From: Stictocephala bisonia
Lineage: Eukaryota > Arthropoda > Insecta > Hemiptera > Membracidae
Reading direction: 5' to 3'
Assembly (NCBI GenBank): GCA_035578905.1
Contig: JAQJVL010000057.1
Span: 2,356,001 to 2,420,000 of the forward strand
DNA length: 64,000 nucleotides
Both the position numbers and the translations under genes were made by a program. Every line of letters starts with the position of its first letter. Positions within the stretch are counted from its first letter, which is position 1. Positions 25,045 through 37,527 of this stretch are shown here, in pieces. Below the pieces are notes generated by a model, which was not told the origin of the DNA, searched no databases, and saw nothing but the letters and a program-made list of their open reading frames with translations.

Positions 25045-25125
25045 GCCACACGACCCTTGCACCCCAAAGCTGATTTTCCAGCCCACAACCCCCGGGAAGG
25101 GCTGTTAACGTTCCGCAGAGTTCAT
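25045..25125 (+). repeat. Dispersed family F3, partial copy 2
   Basis: AAAGCTGATTTTCCAGCCCA then CAACCCCCGGG matches the core of the copy at 14525. Only the central part is recognisable. Confidence 0.4.
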
Positions 25126-25849
25126 TTTGGGCGAATATATAAATGTACTTCTTAAAACTGCCTCTTTATGCCCAAGATAAAATAATTGTCTGGTAGTTTA
25201 CATCATCTTGTTGAATAACAGATCAATACGTGGTTTGCGGTTGGTCACCAGTTGATTTGTACGGATATGTTTTATTACCCATAGAGCTATCAGCTTAGAC
25301 ATTCCGAAGTTTGGCATAAACGATAATAATGAGTTAGTATTTCGTAGATACGCTACAGGAGAGCCGAGTTAAGGTTAAATTATGTCAAAAACCCTGTATT
25401 AAGTAGTTTATATTCCAAAATATAGATAAAAGTTCTTTCTTAACTAAATGGAATATTCAATAAATAACCCCACAGTAACTTTAATAAAAAAGGCAATCTT
25501 AAGTTTTACTGGCTATTTTCAACGCCTCAAAACACTTAGAGTCCCTACACAAATAACGTGTGTCACTTTTGGACCTCTACATCCCCGGTGTAAGGTTTGC
25601 GTAAGATTTTTGTTGACTTTCTCCTCCCGCAAAAAAATGTTTGCTTTTTAATAAACACATAGTTGAACATTATATACTTGATTGATTTACATGGTTGTAG
25701 TTTTTTAGGTTTTTGCTGGGTATGTTAATGTAGCATTTTTTAAATTTGCCATATTCAAACTACCCTATAAATACATATAATTTTACACGCATAAACAATG
25801 CGATAATAGATTAGAGCAAGTTTAAAATGTGTATCTGAGCTGGTCACCG
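25126..25849. other. No gene seen
   Basis: AT-rich. The 67-codon frame at 25448-25651 has no recognisable domain. Confidence 0.35.
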
Positions 25850-26420
25850 AACATTTCATAAGTCGGCCCAAATGAAATCAGAAACCTGATCCCAAATCAA
25901 ACAGCCTTAACTACCGGTTAGTGGTCACGGTTCCCAAACTGGTTGTCAAAGTGTTCTGGTCCGAGCATAATCACATAATAATCGGGCCTCTGGGCCAAGC
26001 TAATAGATTTGACAGCCGAATGGACCACACTGTACCATAATCACTTAATCCCACCGTACTCCAGGCCGTGATCATCCTATCTACATCTCTCTCACTCAAC
26101 CTCCACCTTTTGTTCCATAATTGAGTTATTATCCACTTCTTTATTTTCCCGGGGATACGATCGCTTTATTAAAAGCCATGTTTATGATGGTCGCGCGGTG
26201 TTCAGAAATGCGGGCAGGATGGCTATCGGCCTATAATCAGCGAGCGTTGTGTTCCCCCTTTTCCCTCAGATTGTGTCTCGTGCTATGTCGGGCATAATCG
26301 GTTATTTACGTCAAAGCCCGACTGCCTTTGTTCACCACATGTAAGTGTCAAGCACTGGGGATAATTTTAAATTACCTCCCGACCACTTTTCGTGACAGTC
26401 TTGCTCATAACCTGATTTTG
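25850..26420. other. GC-richer non-coding island (possible regulatory DNA)
   Basis: Balanced composition in an AT-rich region, without open frames or repeats. Contains AAAAGCCATGTTTATGATGG, a Hox/Caudal-like TTTATG next to TGATGG. A candidate conserved non-coding region; no conservation data are available here. Confidence 0.3.
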
Positions 26421-26859
26421 TGTTTCGCTCAAATTACACGATACCACGTACACTACGTGCAATTTATTTTTCACTTTTAGAGCTAAAATGATAGTAATCA
26501 AAATGTAGAAAAGGTCTATAGTTTAAATAAAATCATATGACAGATTGTATTATTTTATATTCCTGAATATTATGTCGCTTACAGTTAACGATTTCTTTAA
26601 TACGTTCGTGTTCAATTGTTAAAATCAATAGCAGCATTCATTTGTAGTTATGAAGTTTAATACACCTTTGTAAATGTTCACAAATCAACCTTTTATGTCT
26701 AAGAAGTAACTTATCCGTGTTTAAATATGTTTATTTTCTTTTACGTTAAAGAAAGTAAAAATGATTAGGCCTATTTATGTGCTGTCAAAAATATACCACC
26801 TATATAAAAATAGCTACTGTCACAAACCAACCCCTTTGAGTATCTCACAATGGAAAGCT
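26421..26859. other. No gene seen
   Basis: AT-rich, no supported feature. Confidence 0.35.
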
Positions 26860-27005
26860 ATTTAACATCAAATGTAGTAACAAATTTAGGTTGTCGGACG
26901 CTCCCAAACTGATTATCCGAGTCACAGCTCGCCAAATTAAAACTCATTCATTTCAAACGCCACCACAGAGTACTCTGTAATTTCCCTACCACAAAGTAAT
27001 AGTCA
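26860..27005 (+). repeat. Dispersed family F3, copy 3
   Basis: Colinear with 14525-14710: GCTATTTAACATCAAATGTA, AAACTGATTATCCGAGTCAC, AAATTAAAACTCATTCATTT and CCACAAAGTAATAG. Confidence 0.5.
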
Positions 27006-27539
27006 CAAGCACACTATTATTCATTATTCATGTGAATATTCTTTTAGTTTGATATACTAAGTGTATCTTATGTCTTTGGTCAGATTGACGAACAGTATTT
27101 TTATATTGTTTATTATTCGTGGATGGTGAGAGTATGAGTTGTTTCTAGTAGGAGTAGTTGTGTAATAATAGAGAATAATTTGGAACCCAACCAAGAACAC
27201 TCGGATGCTCTTTGTGGGAACTTCTAGATAAAGGTTCGGTATCAAAGATAGAAGTCGTAGTTGTAATATATTCTGCAGTTTCACACTTATATCTAGGCAG
27301 AATAAGAAAAAGAAGAAGGAGGAAGCGGCGAATAGTTCTTCTGAATAAGAGTAGAAATAGATAAGTAAATTTCCTTCCTCAGAGACATCGGATATAACCT
27401 TAACACAACACGATTTTCTAATAAAGATCTTCTAGTTTCGTAATACTGGTAATACCACTGAAATATTATGAAACTTATCAAAAACATTCAAAATTTGTGT
27501 GAAAATATAATCAAGCAGGTTGTATGCTTTATTGCTCGC
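27006..27539. other. No gene seen
   Basis: AT-rich. Two minus-strand frames of 75 and 64 codons lack recognisable domains. Confidence 0.35.
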
Positions 27540-27790
27540 ATTACACCCACCCCACTCAATGGTGCGTCCTCTGCGAAAAGTGTGGGAGCTTCTCGATCAT
27601 GCATCTAATCGAAATTCGACATTTCCTTCCTTTGATACCACTCCGGGAGCTAAACAGACCAAATCTCTACGAACTCCGAACATCTGACTTCCCAGTTCGG
27701 AGTTCGCGAGCCTCCTACACTTCGTCTAACATTCCTAACATTCATTCAGGATTATTCGCAAATAGTATGAGGCCGGTTTAATTGCACATT
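27540..27790. other. GC-richer non-coding island
   Basis: Mixed composition with an 85-codon plus frame (27524-27781) that resembles no family known to me. It contains the inverted pair CTCCGAA/TTCGGAG in CGAACTCCGAAC and CAGTTCGGAGTTCG. Possible regulatory sequence. Confidence 0.25.
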
Positions 27791-27884
27791 TAGGGCCCAG
27801 GACAAACTTATATACAACAGATATAAGTGCAATGCTTTTTTTAGTTTTAGCTGGATGTAAAATATTGAGTCATCGGTCAGCCAG

Positions 27885-27914
27885 GATATATTCTTTATAT
27901 ACAAAGAATATATC
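27885..27914. repeat. 12-bp perfect hairpin
   Basis: GATATATTCTTT (27885-27896), a 6-base loop, then the exact complement at 27903-27914. Confidence 0.65.
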
Positions 27915-29427
27915 AGAAATCAGGTTGTATATACTAGAAATTATTGAGTAATCATGTTAAAAACAAGTTATACAAATAAAAAAGAACTCAGAAATGAAAT
28001 TCTCCTAAATTACCAGCAAATATTCAATTTGAATATTTCTCTGAAATAAAATTAGACTGGTTGCATCTGTAAAAGTATTTATTTCTGATTGTGGTCAATA
28101 ATTAACAATTAATACTAAACTCAAGGTATTGGGACATTTCATTAACGTGTTTTTACACTAAACACGTACCGGTTGACGTTAAAGTCTAGTCACACTCTTT
28201 ATGCTCAAATACAACTGTAATAATAATAATAATAAAGTGAAAAACTCTGAATACCGGGAAGAATGTGAAGAGACTGACATGTGAGTATCCTGTGGGAAGA
28301 TGGAGGAAGACATTACCGTTGTCCAAGCGGAGTAAACACTGTGATCGCTGGCGAAAGTGGAAAGTCCTGTTCCCAGATTATTGACAGCTCAAACACGAAG
28401 TTCCCATAGAAATATTTTTGCTCAACACAAAGCGATGCAGGTATTGTTCATTTAGTGCACTTTTGGAGATCAGTTTTTTACTAATTTCTTAGATTTAGTC
28501 GTATAGTTAAAAATTTTTTATTTTTATCATTAATAGCTAACTGTCCATATATATGACTAATAATATAATATCATGGATCTTTATGTGTGTCTTGGTGTGT
28601 CTGTTTGACACAGTAGAGTATTATAACGTTTTGTCTGCAAAAACTTTTTTCCGGCCCCTAGTACTGATTTTTCTTTTTTAAACCAAATATTTTAAAGGTT
28701 CGTTTGGTACATAATTGAATACTTATGGGTACTATATTGATCAAGTCATGGGTGTTTCTTTATGATACACGGTGTGCCGTTCTGTGCGGAAGCTAGACTT
28801 CCTAACCATCCGACGTACAAATAACCTGCAATATTTTCGCATTTAACCAAATGTATTTAGCAATAACGATTTGAGAGGAGTAATATCATAGTTTTACATG
28901 TGTGCTGTAAATGTAATGAAGGACTTCCAAGTTTTGGCACAGAGGCTTGAGTCTAAGGCAACGAACACCAAAAACCAACACATTGGTCTTCCGTGTTCGC
29001 TGGTCTAAGGAGCGTGACATCATATCTGGAGTTCTTACTTAATTCATAATTAATTATGGTCCTCACCCCGAGTCCATTTGATGACAAATGTTAAATTCAT
29101 GATTGTAAAGGAAATTGGATAAATTGGTTCTTTAAGATAATGTTTAGTGTGCGTAGATTGGTTAGCTCAAGATTTTGTTTTCACTTTTTCAGCTTGAATA
29201 GCTCTTGGGTTTACATCACGTGCCAGATTGTGTATGAAATTAGGTAACGCCATCTTCCCTGTGGTACCTAAAGGATAGGATTAAAATATGGCCCCAAGAT
29301 GCATGGCCCCACAATGGTGGGGCTGGGTGTACCTCTAGCTCCAGGGCCCGGGCTTTGGGCGTGGGGGGGGGGGGGTGGTTATTGACTCAAAATTAAGAAA
29401 AATATAATTATATTCTGAATTTAATAA
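27915..29427. other. No gene seen
   Basis: AT-rich. Near the end (29290-29380) is a GC-rich stretch with GGGCCCGGGC and a run of 14 G that directly precedes the hAT fragment and may belong to the same insertion. Confidence 0.35.
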
Positions 29428-30196
29428 ACTCGTTGGAGCGAAATACTACAAGCTGTGCGTCCAATTGGTAAGCACTATAAGTCAATCCTCCAAGTGTTAG
29501 ACATGCTCCTGAAGATAAGGTACCCGCATTAACTCAATCAGTAAGAAATACTGTTTTGGGACTCAAAAAGTACTTAGGATCTTTCAAAGGCCTCTTGATA
29601 TCATCGTTTTGGCACAAGATCTTGGCTTCCATTAATAAAAAAAATCTAATAATACAGAAGAAATGTATCATCCTCAACCTCGAAATACAACTAATTAATG
29701 ATTTACTGAATGAGATGCAGGTCCTACGAGATTCATGGGAAACCATCTTCAATGAAGCAAAAGTAGTTGCAGAGGTAGCAGGCATTCCACCAAGTTTGTT
29801 GTTAAAAGGAACCCCGATGAAAAGACGCCTGAACAACGTCAGCATCTAAAGTAGAGGCTAGAGACATCCAGTGCATTCAAACCTTCTGTTGTTTTTTCTA
29901 TTTGGATTTCATTATGGCTGATTTTTTATATTGTTCATTATGGCTGGTTTTTACCAGATTTAAAAATTGTGAACAAATATGTGAACTGTTTTCGCCAGTT
30001 ATTTCGTTTATGGACTTGGAAAATTCTGTACTTAAAGTAAAAACAAGCGATCTTGTATCTAAGTATCCTTCAGACTTTATAGATTAAAAAAGAAATTGTT
30101 CATTTGAAAACCATCCACAGAATATTATTCCAATCGGAGAAAGATCCAACGAAGGTCCTCAACTCCATTTACGAGAAAATCCTCAAATAATTTTTG
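29428..30196 (+). pseudogene. hAT-type transposase (ZMYM1-like), broken fragment
   Basis: Translated pieces follow the order of the ZMYM1-like hAT transposases. TRWSEILQAVRPIGKHYKS runs from 29428. The frame at 29556-29849 has GLKKYLGSFKGLL, FWHKILASINKKN and LRDSWETIFNEAKVVAE, and the frame at 29902-30087 has CELFSPVISFMDLENSVL and DLVSKYPSDF. A shifted frame gives KEIVHLKTIHR and ends near 30196. Stops and frameshifts separate the pieces at about 29520-29555, 29850-29900 and 30085-30090. The N-terminal zinc finger and the C-terminal hAT dimerisation domain are not seen. Such transposases cut and paste DNA in the nucleus; this copy cannot make a full protein. Confidence 0.75.
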
Positions 30197-30690
30197 TAAA
30201 TCTGTACACTGTAATATGTTTTTTTTTTTTTTTTTAACTCCAGTAAATGTGTCTACAGCTTTAAGGTCTTTTGGTAGATTAGAAACCTTAACTCCTTAAA
30301 AACCTGGCAGAGAAGAACAAAAGGCCAAAGTTGACCAAATCATTTAGCACTTATGTCGATTGAGAATAAGTTGGCCAAGACGATTGACTTTTCTTATATG
30401 ATTGACCAGTTAGTCGGAAGAAAGCTAGAAACACCATAGTGTTATTGTAATGTAATCCGTTAAATGGTAGATGAACAGCAGTGACCTATTGTAACTGAAC
30501 TAAATATTGTTTTAGTCTACTAGAGAGTTATATAAACGATAAACACATGTCATTTTCATTTAAATACAAATTACATAATAAGATATAATTAAACTTAATG
30601 TTGAACTTGTACAATATTTATCATTATACCCTATATTTCCAGTTTGAATTACATTATAATAATCTTATAGGTAAATAATACTCATGCAAT
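30197..30690. other. No gene seen
   Basis: AT-rich, with a 19-base T run near 30219. No supported feature. Confidence 0.35.
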
Positions 30691-31260
30691 AATTATGCTT
30701 TAACGCGTGACCGCGAAAATTGAGGCGGGCGTCACTGATATTGCGACCAGGGCCTGTGGGGGACCTTGCGAAGATGTGAAACTTGTATCAGTATTATATA
30801 GGGACGACTAACACTCAGTAGACTACCGACAGTTTGACGAAATGAAAATTGTCTTCCTGCAACGGATCTTAACTATGGTTTGTACTACCAGCTAGTCTCC
30901 CGTCGCAACAATAATACAAGCAGAGCGATTCGGTCTCGGTTAGCCGTAGCTTGGGGATACGGAAGCTGCCGGTTCCACGGTCCACCGCCAGGGGCGCTGA
31001 CGACTCAATCTCCACTGACAACCGGGCATAATCGCTAATAGTGGACCACAAAGGCGTCAAATTAAATAGTGGCTACAGTCGCGCATTCTGGCGTCGGTCG
31101 GCCGTATCAATTTGTCAACACTCAGCTGCTGGGTTGGGAACGCGGCAGATCTGTCACAGCCCGATCACCCAGCCCCCTCTCCTCTCTACGTGACCGCCAT
31201 TTTCCAATTGCCAATCCCGTTGCTCTTGTGTCGGTGGGAAACTGCCAAATTTAGATCACT
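30691..31260 (+). promoter_or_regulatory. GC-richer island with a promoter-like arrangement
   Basis: TATATA (30795-30800) is followed by the arthropod initiator TCAGT (30815-30819) and, 24 bases on, by ATG at 30842 opening MKIVFLQRILTMVCTTS and a stop. The start resembles the short signal-peptide first exon of insect secreted or cuticle proteins, but no GTRAGT donor follows at the expected place. The TATA-to-initiator distance is a little short (about 22-25). The rest of the island has CpG-rich blocks and frames of 61-63 codons without domains. Confidence 0.25.
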
Positions 31261-32054
31261 TGATGAATATTTTTTATGAATATTGTTGTGACGTAATTTT
31301 GGATTGAACATCCAAACACTTACCGAAACCCAAGTTCTGCGAGTTCAGTTGTATCTACTGAATTGCAAGTTTGAACAGGAATTGAGGGTAAATAAGCTGA
31401 AACGTGCAAATTTGGTACATACCTTAAATTACAAATGTTGGTTTAAATAAAACAATTTTTCTATTAACAAATAAACTACTAACAAATGATAATTAATCAA
31501 GGAAATGAAGACCATTCAAAACAGTTTTAGAGCTATTGAATTTAGTTTATTACTATTAAGTAGGAAAACATTGCCAGCAAAGTAACTCAGTGTTAAACAA
31601 AATGTTACATAAAGGGGGGAGAGGGTTTTAAAACACATTTAATGTAAAATCAGGCAAATCTTAACTAGAGAGCATTGTTCACGCACATTACAGCTAACAA
31701 AATGTTTAATTTAAGGTTAATTTATTATGCTGGTAGTACTCTTAGAGAATTTAACTGTAGGGTTTGAAATCCAGCAGGAATTTATTTTTCATCTAGTGGT
31801 GTCGAAAAGTACTAAGAAGCATGTCAAAATGTTTGCATTTGCTGATTAATGTCTTTTCTGCTATTAGTAAAAATGGAAGTTGTTCAGAAGATATTTTCTT
31901 AAATAACCAAAAGTTGAAAATGGCAATAACAGTCCATCGTCTAATTTCAATTTAAATGTTGAGAAGAATATTAGCAACGTTTTCAATTGTGTAATTAAGT
32001 ATCATCCTAAGGAATCTATAATTTTGAAACAATTTCGAAAGCTGCACGATACTA
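31261..32054. other. No gene seen
   Basis: AT-rich; no supported feature. Confidence 0.35.
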
Positions 32055-34413
32055 GTGATTCGTGACACATCTGTTGAGAATCGTATATGACACGGCATCT
32101 AAGGTTAACATAGTTTGTTGCTCGTTGGTAGTAGTTCGTCACACATCTATGAGAATCGTGTATGATACGGCATGTAAGGTTAACATCTCTTGCTACTTGT
32201 TGGTAGTAGTTCGTCACACATGTGATGAGAATCGTGTATGATACGGCATGAAAGGTTAATATCTCTTGCTACTTGTTGGTAGTGGTTCATCACACATGTG
32301 ATGAGAATCGTGTATGATACGGCATGTAAGGTTAATATCTCTTGCTACTTGTTGGTAGTGGTTCATCACACATGTGATGAGAATCGTGTATGATACGGCA
32401 TGTAAGTTAATATCTCTTGCTACTTGTTGGTAGTGGTTCATCACACATGTGATGAGAATCGTGTATGATACGGCATGTAAAGTTAATATCTCTTGCTACT
32501 TGTTGGTAGTGGTTCATCACACATGTGATGAGAATCGTGTATGATACGGCATGTAAGGTTAATATCTCTTGCTACTTGTTGGTAGTGGTTCATCACACAT
32601 GTGATGAGAATCGTGTATGATACGGCATGTAAGGTTAATATCTATTGCTACTTGTTGGTAGTGGTTCATCACACATGTGATGAGAATCGTGTATGATACG
32701 GCATGTAAGGTTAATATCTATTGCTACTTGTTGGTAGTAGTTCATCACACATGTGATGAGAATCGTGTATGATACGGCATGTAAGGTTAACATAGTTTGT
32801 TGCTAGTGGGTAGTGGTTCATTACACACATGTGATGAGAATCGTGTATGATACGGCATGTAAGGTTAACATAATTTGTTGCTCGTTGGTAGTGGTTCATT
32901 ACACACATGTGATGAGAATCGTGTATGATACGGCATATAAGGTTAATATCTCTTGCTACTTGTTGGTAGTGGTTCATCACACATGTGATGAGAATCGTGT
33001 ATGATACGGCATGTAAGGTTAATATCTCTTGTTACTTGTTGGTAGTGGTTCATCACACATGTGATGAGAATCGTGTATGATACGGCATGTAAGGTTAACA
33101 TAGTTTGTTGCTAGTGGGTAGTGGTTCATTACACACATGTGATGAGAATCGTGTATGATACGGCATGTAAGGTTAACATAGCTTGTTGCTCGTTGGTAGT
33201 GGTACATTACTCATATGATGAGAATCGTGTATGATACGGCATGTAAGGTTAACATAGTTTGTTGCTCGTTGGTAGTGGTACATTACACATCTATGAGAAT
33301 CGTGTATGATACGGTATGTAAGATTAACATCTTTTGTTACTTGTTGGTAGTAGTTCGTCACACATCTATGAGAATCGTGTATGATACGGTATGTAAGATT
33401 AACATCTTTTGTTACTTGTTGGTAGTAGTTCGTCACACATCTATGAGAATCGTGTATGATACGGCATGTAAGATTAACATCTTTTGTTACTTGTTGGTAG
33501 TAGTTCGTCACACATCTATGAGAATCGGGTATGATACGGCATGAAAGGTTAATATCTCTTGCTACTTGTTGGTAGTAGTTCGTCACACATCTATGAGAAT
33601 CGTGTATGATACGGCATGTAAGGTTAATATCTCTTGCTACTTGTTGGTAGTAGTTCGTCACACATCTATGAGAATCGTGTATGATACGGCATGTAAGGTT
33701 AATATCTCTTGCTACTTGTTGGTAGTAGTTCGTCACACATCTATGAGAATCGTGTATGATACGGCACGTAAGGTTAATATCTCTTGCTACTTGTTGGTAG
33801 TAGTTCGTCACACATCTATGAGAATCGTGTATGATACGGCATGAAAGGTTAATATCTCTTGCTACTTGTTGGTAGTAGTTCGTCACACATCTATGAGAAT
33901 CGTGTATGATACGGTATGTAAGATTAACATCTTTTGTTACTTGTTGGTAGTAGTTCGTCACACATCTATGAGAATCGTGTATGATACGGTATGTAAGATT
34001 AACATCTTTTGTTACTTGTTGGTAGTAGTTCGTCACACATCTATGAGAATCGTGTATGATATGGAATGTAAGATTAACATCTTTTGTTACTTGTTGGTAG
34101 TAGTTCATCACACAGCTATGAGAATCGTGTATGATATGGCATGTAAGGTTAATATCTCTTGCTACTTGTTGGTAGTAGTTTGTCACACATCTATGAGAAT
34201 CGTGTATGATACGGCATGAAAGGTTAATATCTCGTGCTACCTGTTGGTAGTAGTTCGTCACACATCTATGAGAATTGTGTATGATACGGCATGTAAGGTT
34301 AATATCTCTTGCTACTTGTTGGTAGTAGTTCGTCATACATCTATGAGAATCGTGAATGATACGGCATGAAAGGTTAATATCTCTTGCTACTTGTTGGTAG
34401 TAGTTCGTCTCAC
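32055..34413. repeat. 75-78-bp minisatellite, about 31 copies
   Basis: The unit contains GAATCGTGTATGATACGGCA, then GGTTAATATCTCTTGCTACT and TGTTGGTAGT. The left half (to about 33290) has mostly 76-78-bp units with CACATGTGATGAGA. The right half has 75-bp units with CACATCTATGAGA. Because 75 is divisible by three, the right half stays open in several frames, including 418 codons on the minus strand (33173-34429) with a 25-residue repeat containing TNYYQQVARDINL. This is repeat-driven, not a supported gene. Confidence 0.95.
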
Positions 34414-35449
34414 AACTTTTAAGAACCATGCATGCTGTAACGTCAGGGCATAAAAGAGTAAATTAATAATGATCTCAACACTATATAACAGATTGAACTC
34501 CTATCTAATCTGACATCCTCTCACCATCTTACATGGACAAGACTAATGACGTAACAAAACTACTTACTTTTTACACAATAAGAGGAACTAGTTCACAAAA
34601 TCCGGATGTTTGTATCAGCTGCACATTGTTGTGCAATAGTCGATCAAGTTGGAGGTCAAGCCGACAAAGTAAACGGTCAGCTGATACCGCCGGAAGTCGG
34701 GTCACGCTGCTGTTAACACTGGATAACGTACAAATTAATTCTTTTTAATAAGAGTATCCAAAGTTGATATCGGGCCATAAGTCAACAAAAGAATCTCCAA
34801 AAATAATTGTCCTTATATTAAGTAAATATTGTGAGATCATTAATTTGGTTAAGTTTCAGTTAGGCTCTACTTAGGTTTAGTTAAAAAGAATCTTGTTTGA
34901 CTCACTAGTATAAATGAATATCTCATTTCCTAATTCCTATCATTTCAATAAATTGTCTTCAATGAGGGCATTGTAGTAATTAAATGTGTTTTCAACAATT
35001 ACTACTAAGAACGCCATTCATGTTCACACTAGGAAGAACTCTATTTAAAAAATTTGAAAAAATTTACTGATTTTACACAAATCGTCGACCAATTGTAGAT
35101 GGTTATTATTTCTCATTTTAAAGTTGACGTAAATTTAGTTTAAAAAAAAAGAAAACAGTAGTGCTACTTACAACATTTCATATTTCACGCAGCTGTCAAA
35201 AGTAATTGAAAATGTCATTGAGAAAGTACTACATTTTTTGGATAAAGCAAAACGAAATAATTTTTTTAATTTAGTTAAATTATTTTAATACCATGCCAAG
35301 TAGTTACTTGAGATGATATTAAAATAATACTGTTTTCATTGAATTATCTTCACAATTTACAAAATATTATCACATTAGTCCTAAGTAAACATAAATCTAA
35401 TCTACCACCCATTCCATTAAAATTTTGCGAACATAGACTTTTGTTCACA
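34414..35449. other. No gene seen
   Basis: Mostly AT-rich. A mixed patch at 34590-34720 carries a 71-codon frame with no recognisable domain. Confidence 0.35.
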
Positions 35450-36362
35450 CATCCAACTTCCCTTTCGTTCACCAACCATACAGTAGGCTACGTTCTCGAA
35501 TTCCCTTTCGTAGCCAACTATATAGTAAGCTACGTCCTCGAATTCTCTTCGTATGCCAACTATACAGTAGGCTACGTCCTCGAATTCTCGTTCGTTCACC
35601 AACCATACAGTAGGCTACATCCTCGAATTCCCTTTCGTTCGCCAAGTATACAGTAGGCTACGCCCTCAAATTCCCTTTCGTTCGCCAAGTATACAGTAGG
35701 CTACATCCTCAAATTCCCTTTCGTTCGCCAACTATACAGTAGGCTACGTCCTCAAATTCCCTTTCCTTCTCCAACTATACAGTAGGCTACGTCCTCGAAT
35801 TCCTTTTCGTTCGCCAAGTATACAGTAGGCTACATCCTCAAATTCCCTATCGTTCGCCAAGTATACAGTAGGCTACATCCTCAAATTCCCTTTCGTTCGC
35901 CTAGTATACAGTAGGCTACATCCTCAAATTCCCTTTCGTTCGCCTAGTATACAGTAGGCTACATCCTCAAATTCCCTATCGTTCGCCAAGTATACAGTAG
36001 GCTACATCCTCAAATTCCCTTTCGTTCGCCTAGTATACAGTAGGCTACATCCTCAAATTCCCTATCGTTCGCCAAGTATACAGTAGGCTACATCCTCAAA
36101 TTCCCTATCGTTCCCCAAGTATACAGTAGGCTACATCCTCAAATTCCCTTTCGTTCGCCAAGTATACAGTAGGCTACATCCTCAAATTCCCTTTCGTTCG
36201 CCAAGTATGCAGTAGGCTACATCCTCAAATTCCCTATCGTTTGCCAAGTATACAGTAGGCTACATCCTCAAATTCTCTTTCGTTCGCCAACTAAACAGTA
36301 GGATACGTCCTCGAATTCTCTTTCGTTCGCCAACTATACAGTAGGCTACGTCCTCAAATTCC
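35450..36362. repeat. 43-bp minisatellite, about 21 copies
   Basis: The unit joins TTCGTTCGCCAAGTATACAG and TAGGCTACATCCTCAAATTC. Outer units are more varied (TCGTCCTCGAATTC, TCACCAACCATACAG); the central units are nearly identical, as expected from expansion in the middle and decay at the edges. Confidence 0.95.
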
Positions 36363-36529
36363 TCCGATATTAATTTAAATATTAATTGGCTTCCCAATTA
36401 AATGAAAAGAACTCGTATATGATTTAAAATGCTAGTTTGGACAAGCGTTTTTAGGACGTTCTTAAAACGTCTTGGGCATTGCAAAACGTTTAATGAATTC
36501 TGATAGTCCATTATTTATACGAACCTGTG

Positions 36530-36660
36530 AGGGCAAGTGTTCGTAGACTACCGTTCTATGTTGTCCAGTTCGGTTTATGAACCGGGTCCATCTTTGTGGA
36601 CATCTCTGCCTCTTGTATGAGCATGCTTGAAACAACTAGCACCCGGTTGCGGCGTCGCTC
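36530..36660 (-). mobile_element. Helitron-like 3' end
   Basis: On the minus strand GCGAGCGACGCCGCAACCGG is followed by GTGCTAG and T (CTAG at 36636-36639). This closely resembles the CGAGCGAAGCCGCGGG...CTAGT end of many insect Helitrons. It lies about 0.9 kb beyond the helicase remnant on the same strand and could be the 3' end of that element, with a LINE tail inserted between. Confidence 0.45.
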
Positions 36661-37049
36661 GCAAACTTTCAAATGTTATACAAAAAGTATGAAATTTATA
36701 ATTTTCTTAATTCAAATTATAAGTATTTGTAAACATAAAAGCATTTTAGTTTATGAACTTAGGCTATAAATTGTGTAAGAAGCAGAAGATAAGCCTATTT
36801 ATTTTACCTTTTTTTATCATGTATACTAAAAGAGTAAATTATAATATTGTTAAGAGTACGTGATAGTATGTTTTTTTACATTATTGTATTATAGGTTAAT
36901 TAACTTTAATCGGCCAGGGCTCCTGTTAATCCTCTTGGATTACGCGTTTCAGCTTTTATGCTATCTCAAAACCTGTTTTAGTTTATTGTTGATAGTCTAG
37001 TCAAATTTTTTAAAGAAACGCTAAACATCAAATATATTTATTTAAGGAT

Positions 37050-37350
37050 CTGATAGAATAGAATAGAATAATTTTTTATTGCATGGACATTTACAGTAAA
37101 TGTATCGCAATCGTCAGGCTTGAATTAAATTATAATGTTGATTAAAATTAAGGCAGCCATTCATACAGAATTCCACATTCATACATACATTTTGGGTCAT
37201 ACATTCTTCACATTCACACAAATAGTCCAAGTTAGATATGATGATGGCATAAAAGCCAAAACGCATAATCACAGAGGATTTACAGGATCACTGGCAGATT
37301 GAAGGTAATTAACATATAATACATTAATCAGAAGTTATTTACAAAAACAA
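37050..37350 (-). mobile_element. LINE 3' end with (GAATA)n tail
   Basis: On the minus strand the segment ends GCAATAAAAAATTATTCTAT and a short TTCTA repeat. No RT is recognisable, so only the 3' untranslated region survives. Confidence 0.45.
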
Positions 37351-37373
37351 CACCAAAATGAAAATGTTCACAT

Positions 37374-37378
<5 letters not shown>

Positions 37379-37418
<40 letters not shown>
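37379..37418. repeat. 40-base poly(A) run
   Basis: Forty uninterrupted A. Could be a retroposon tail or slippage product; no adjoining retrogene is recognised. Confidence 0.85.
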
Positions 37419-37419
<1 letters not shown>

Positions 37420-37527
37420 ATAAATTAAACTAATATTATTACTTTTTATTTAAAGTTATAAATTTGTAATAAATAATTTACTATCATATTATGCATGCAC
37501 ATTAAGAATCTTATAAGCATAACTTAC

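Noticed and set aside
33173..34429. 418-codon minus-strand ORF as a real gene
   Set aside because: It lies wholly in the 75-bp tandem repeat, whose period divisible by three keeps frames open on both strands. No start context, domain or unit-independent sequence supports it.
35450..36362. CRISPR-like array with 43-bp period
   Set aside because: The whole 43 bp is conserved; there is no alternation of constant repeat and variable spacer.
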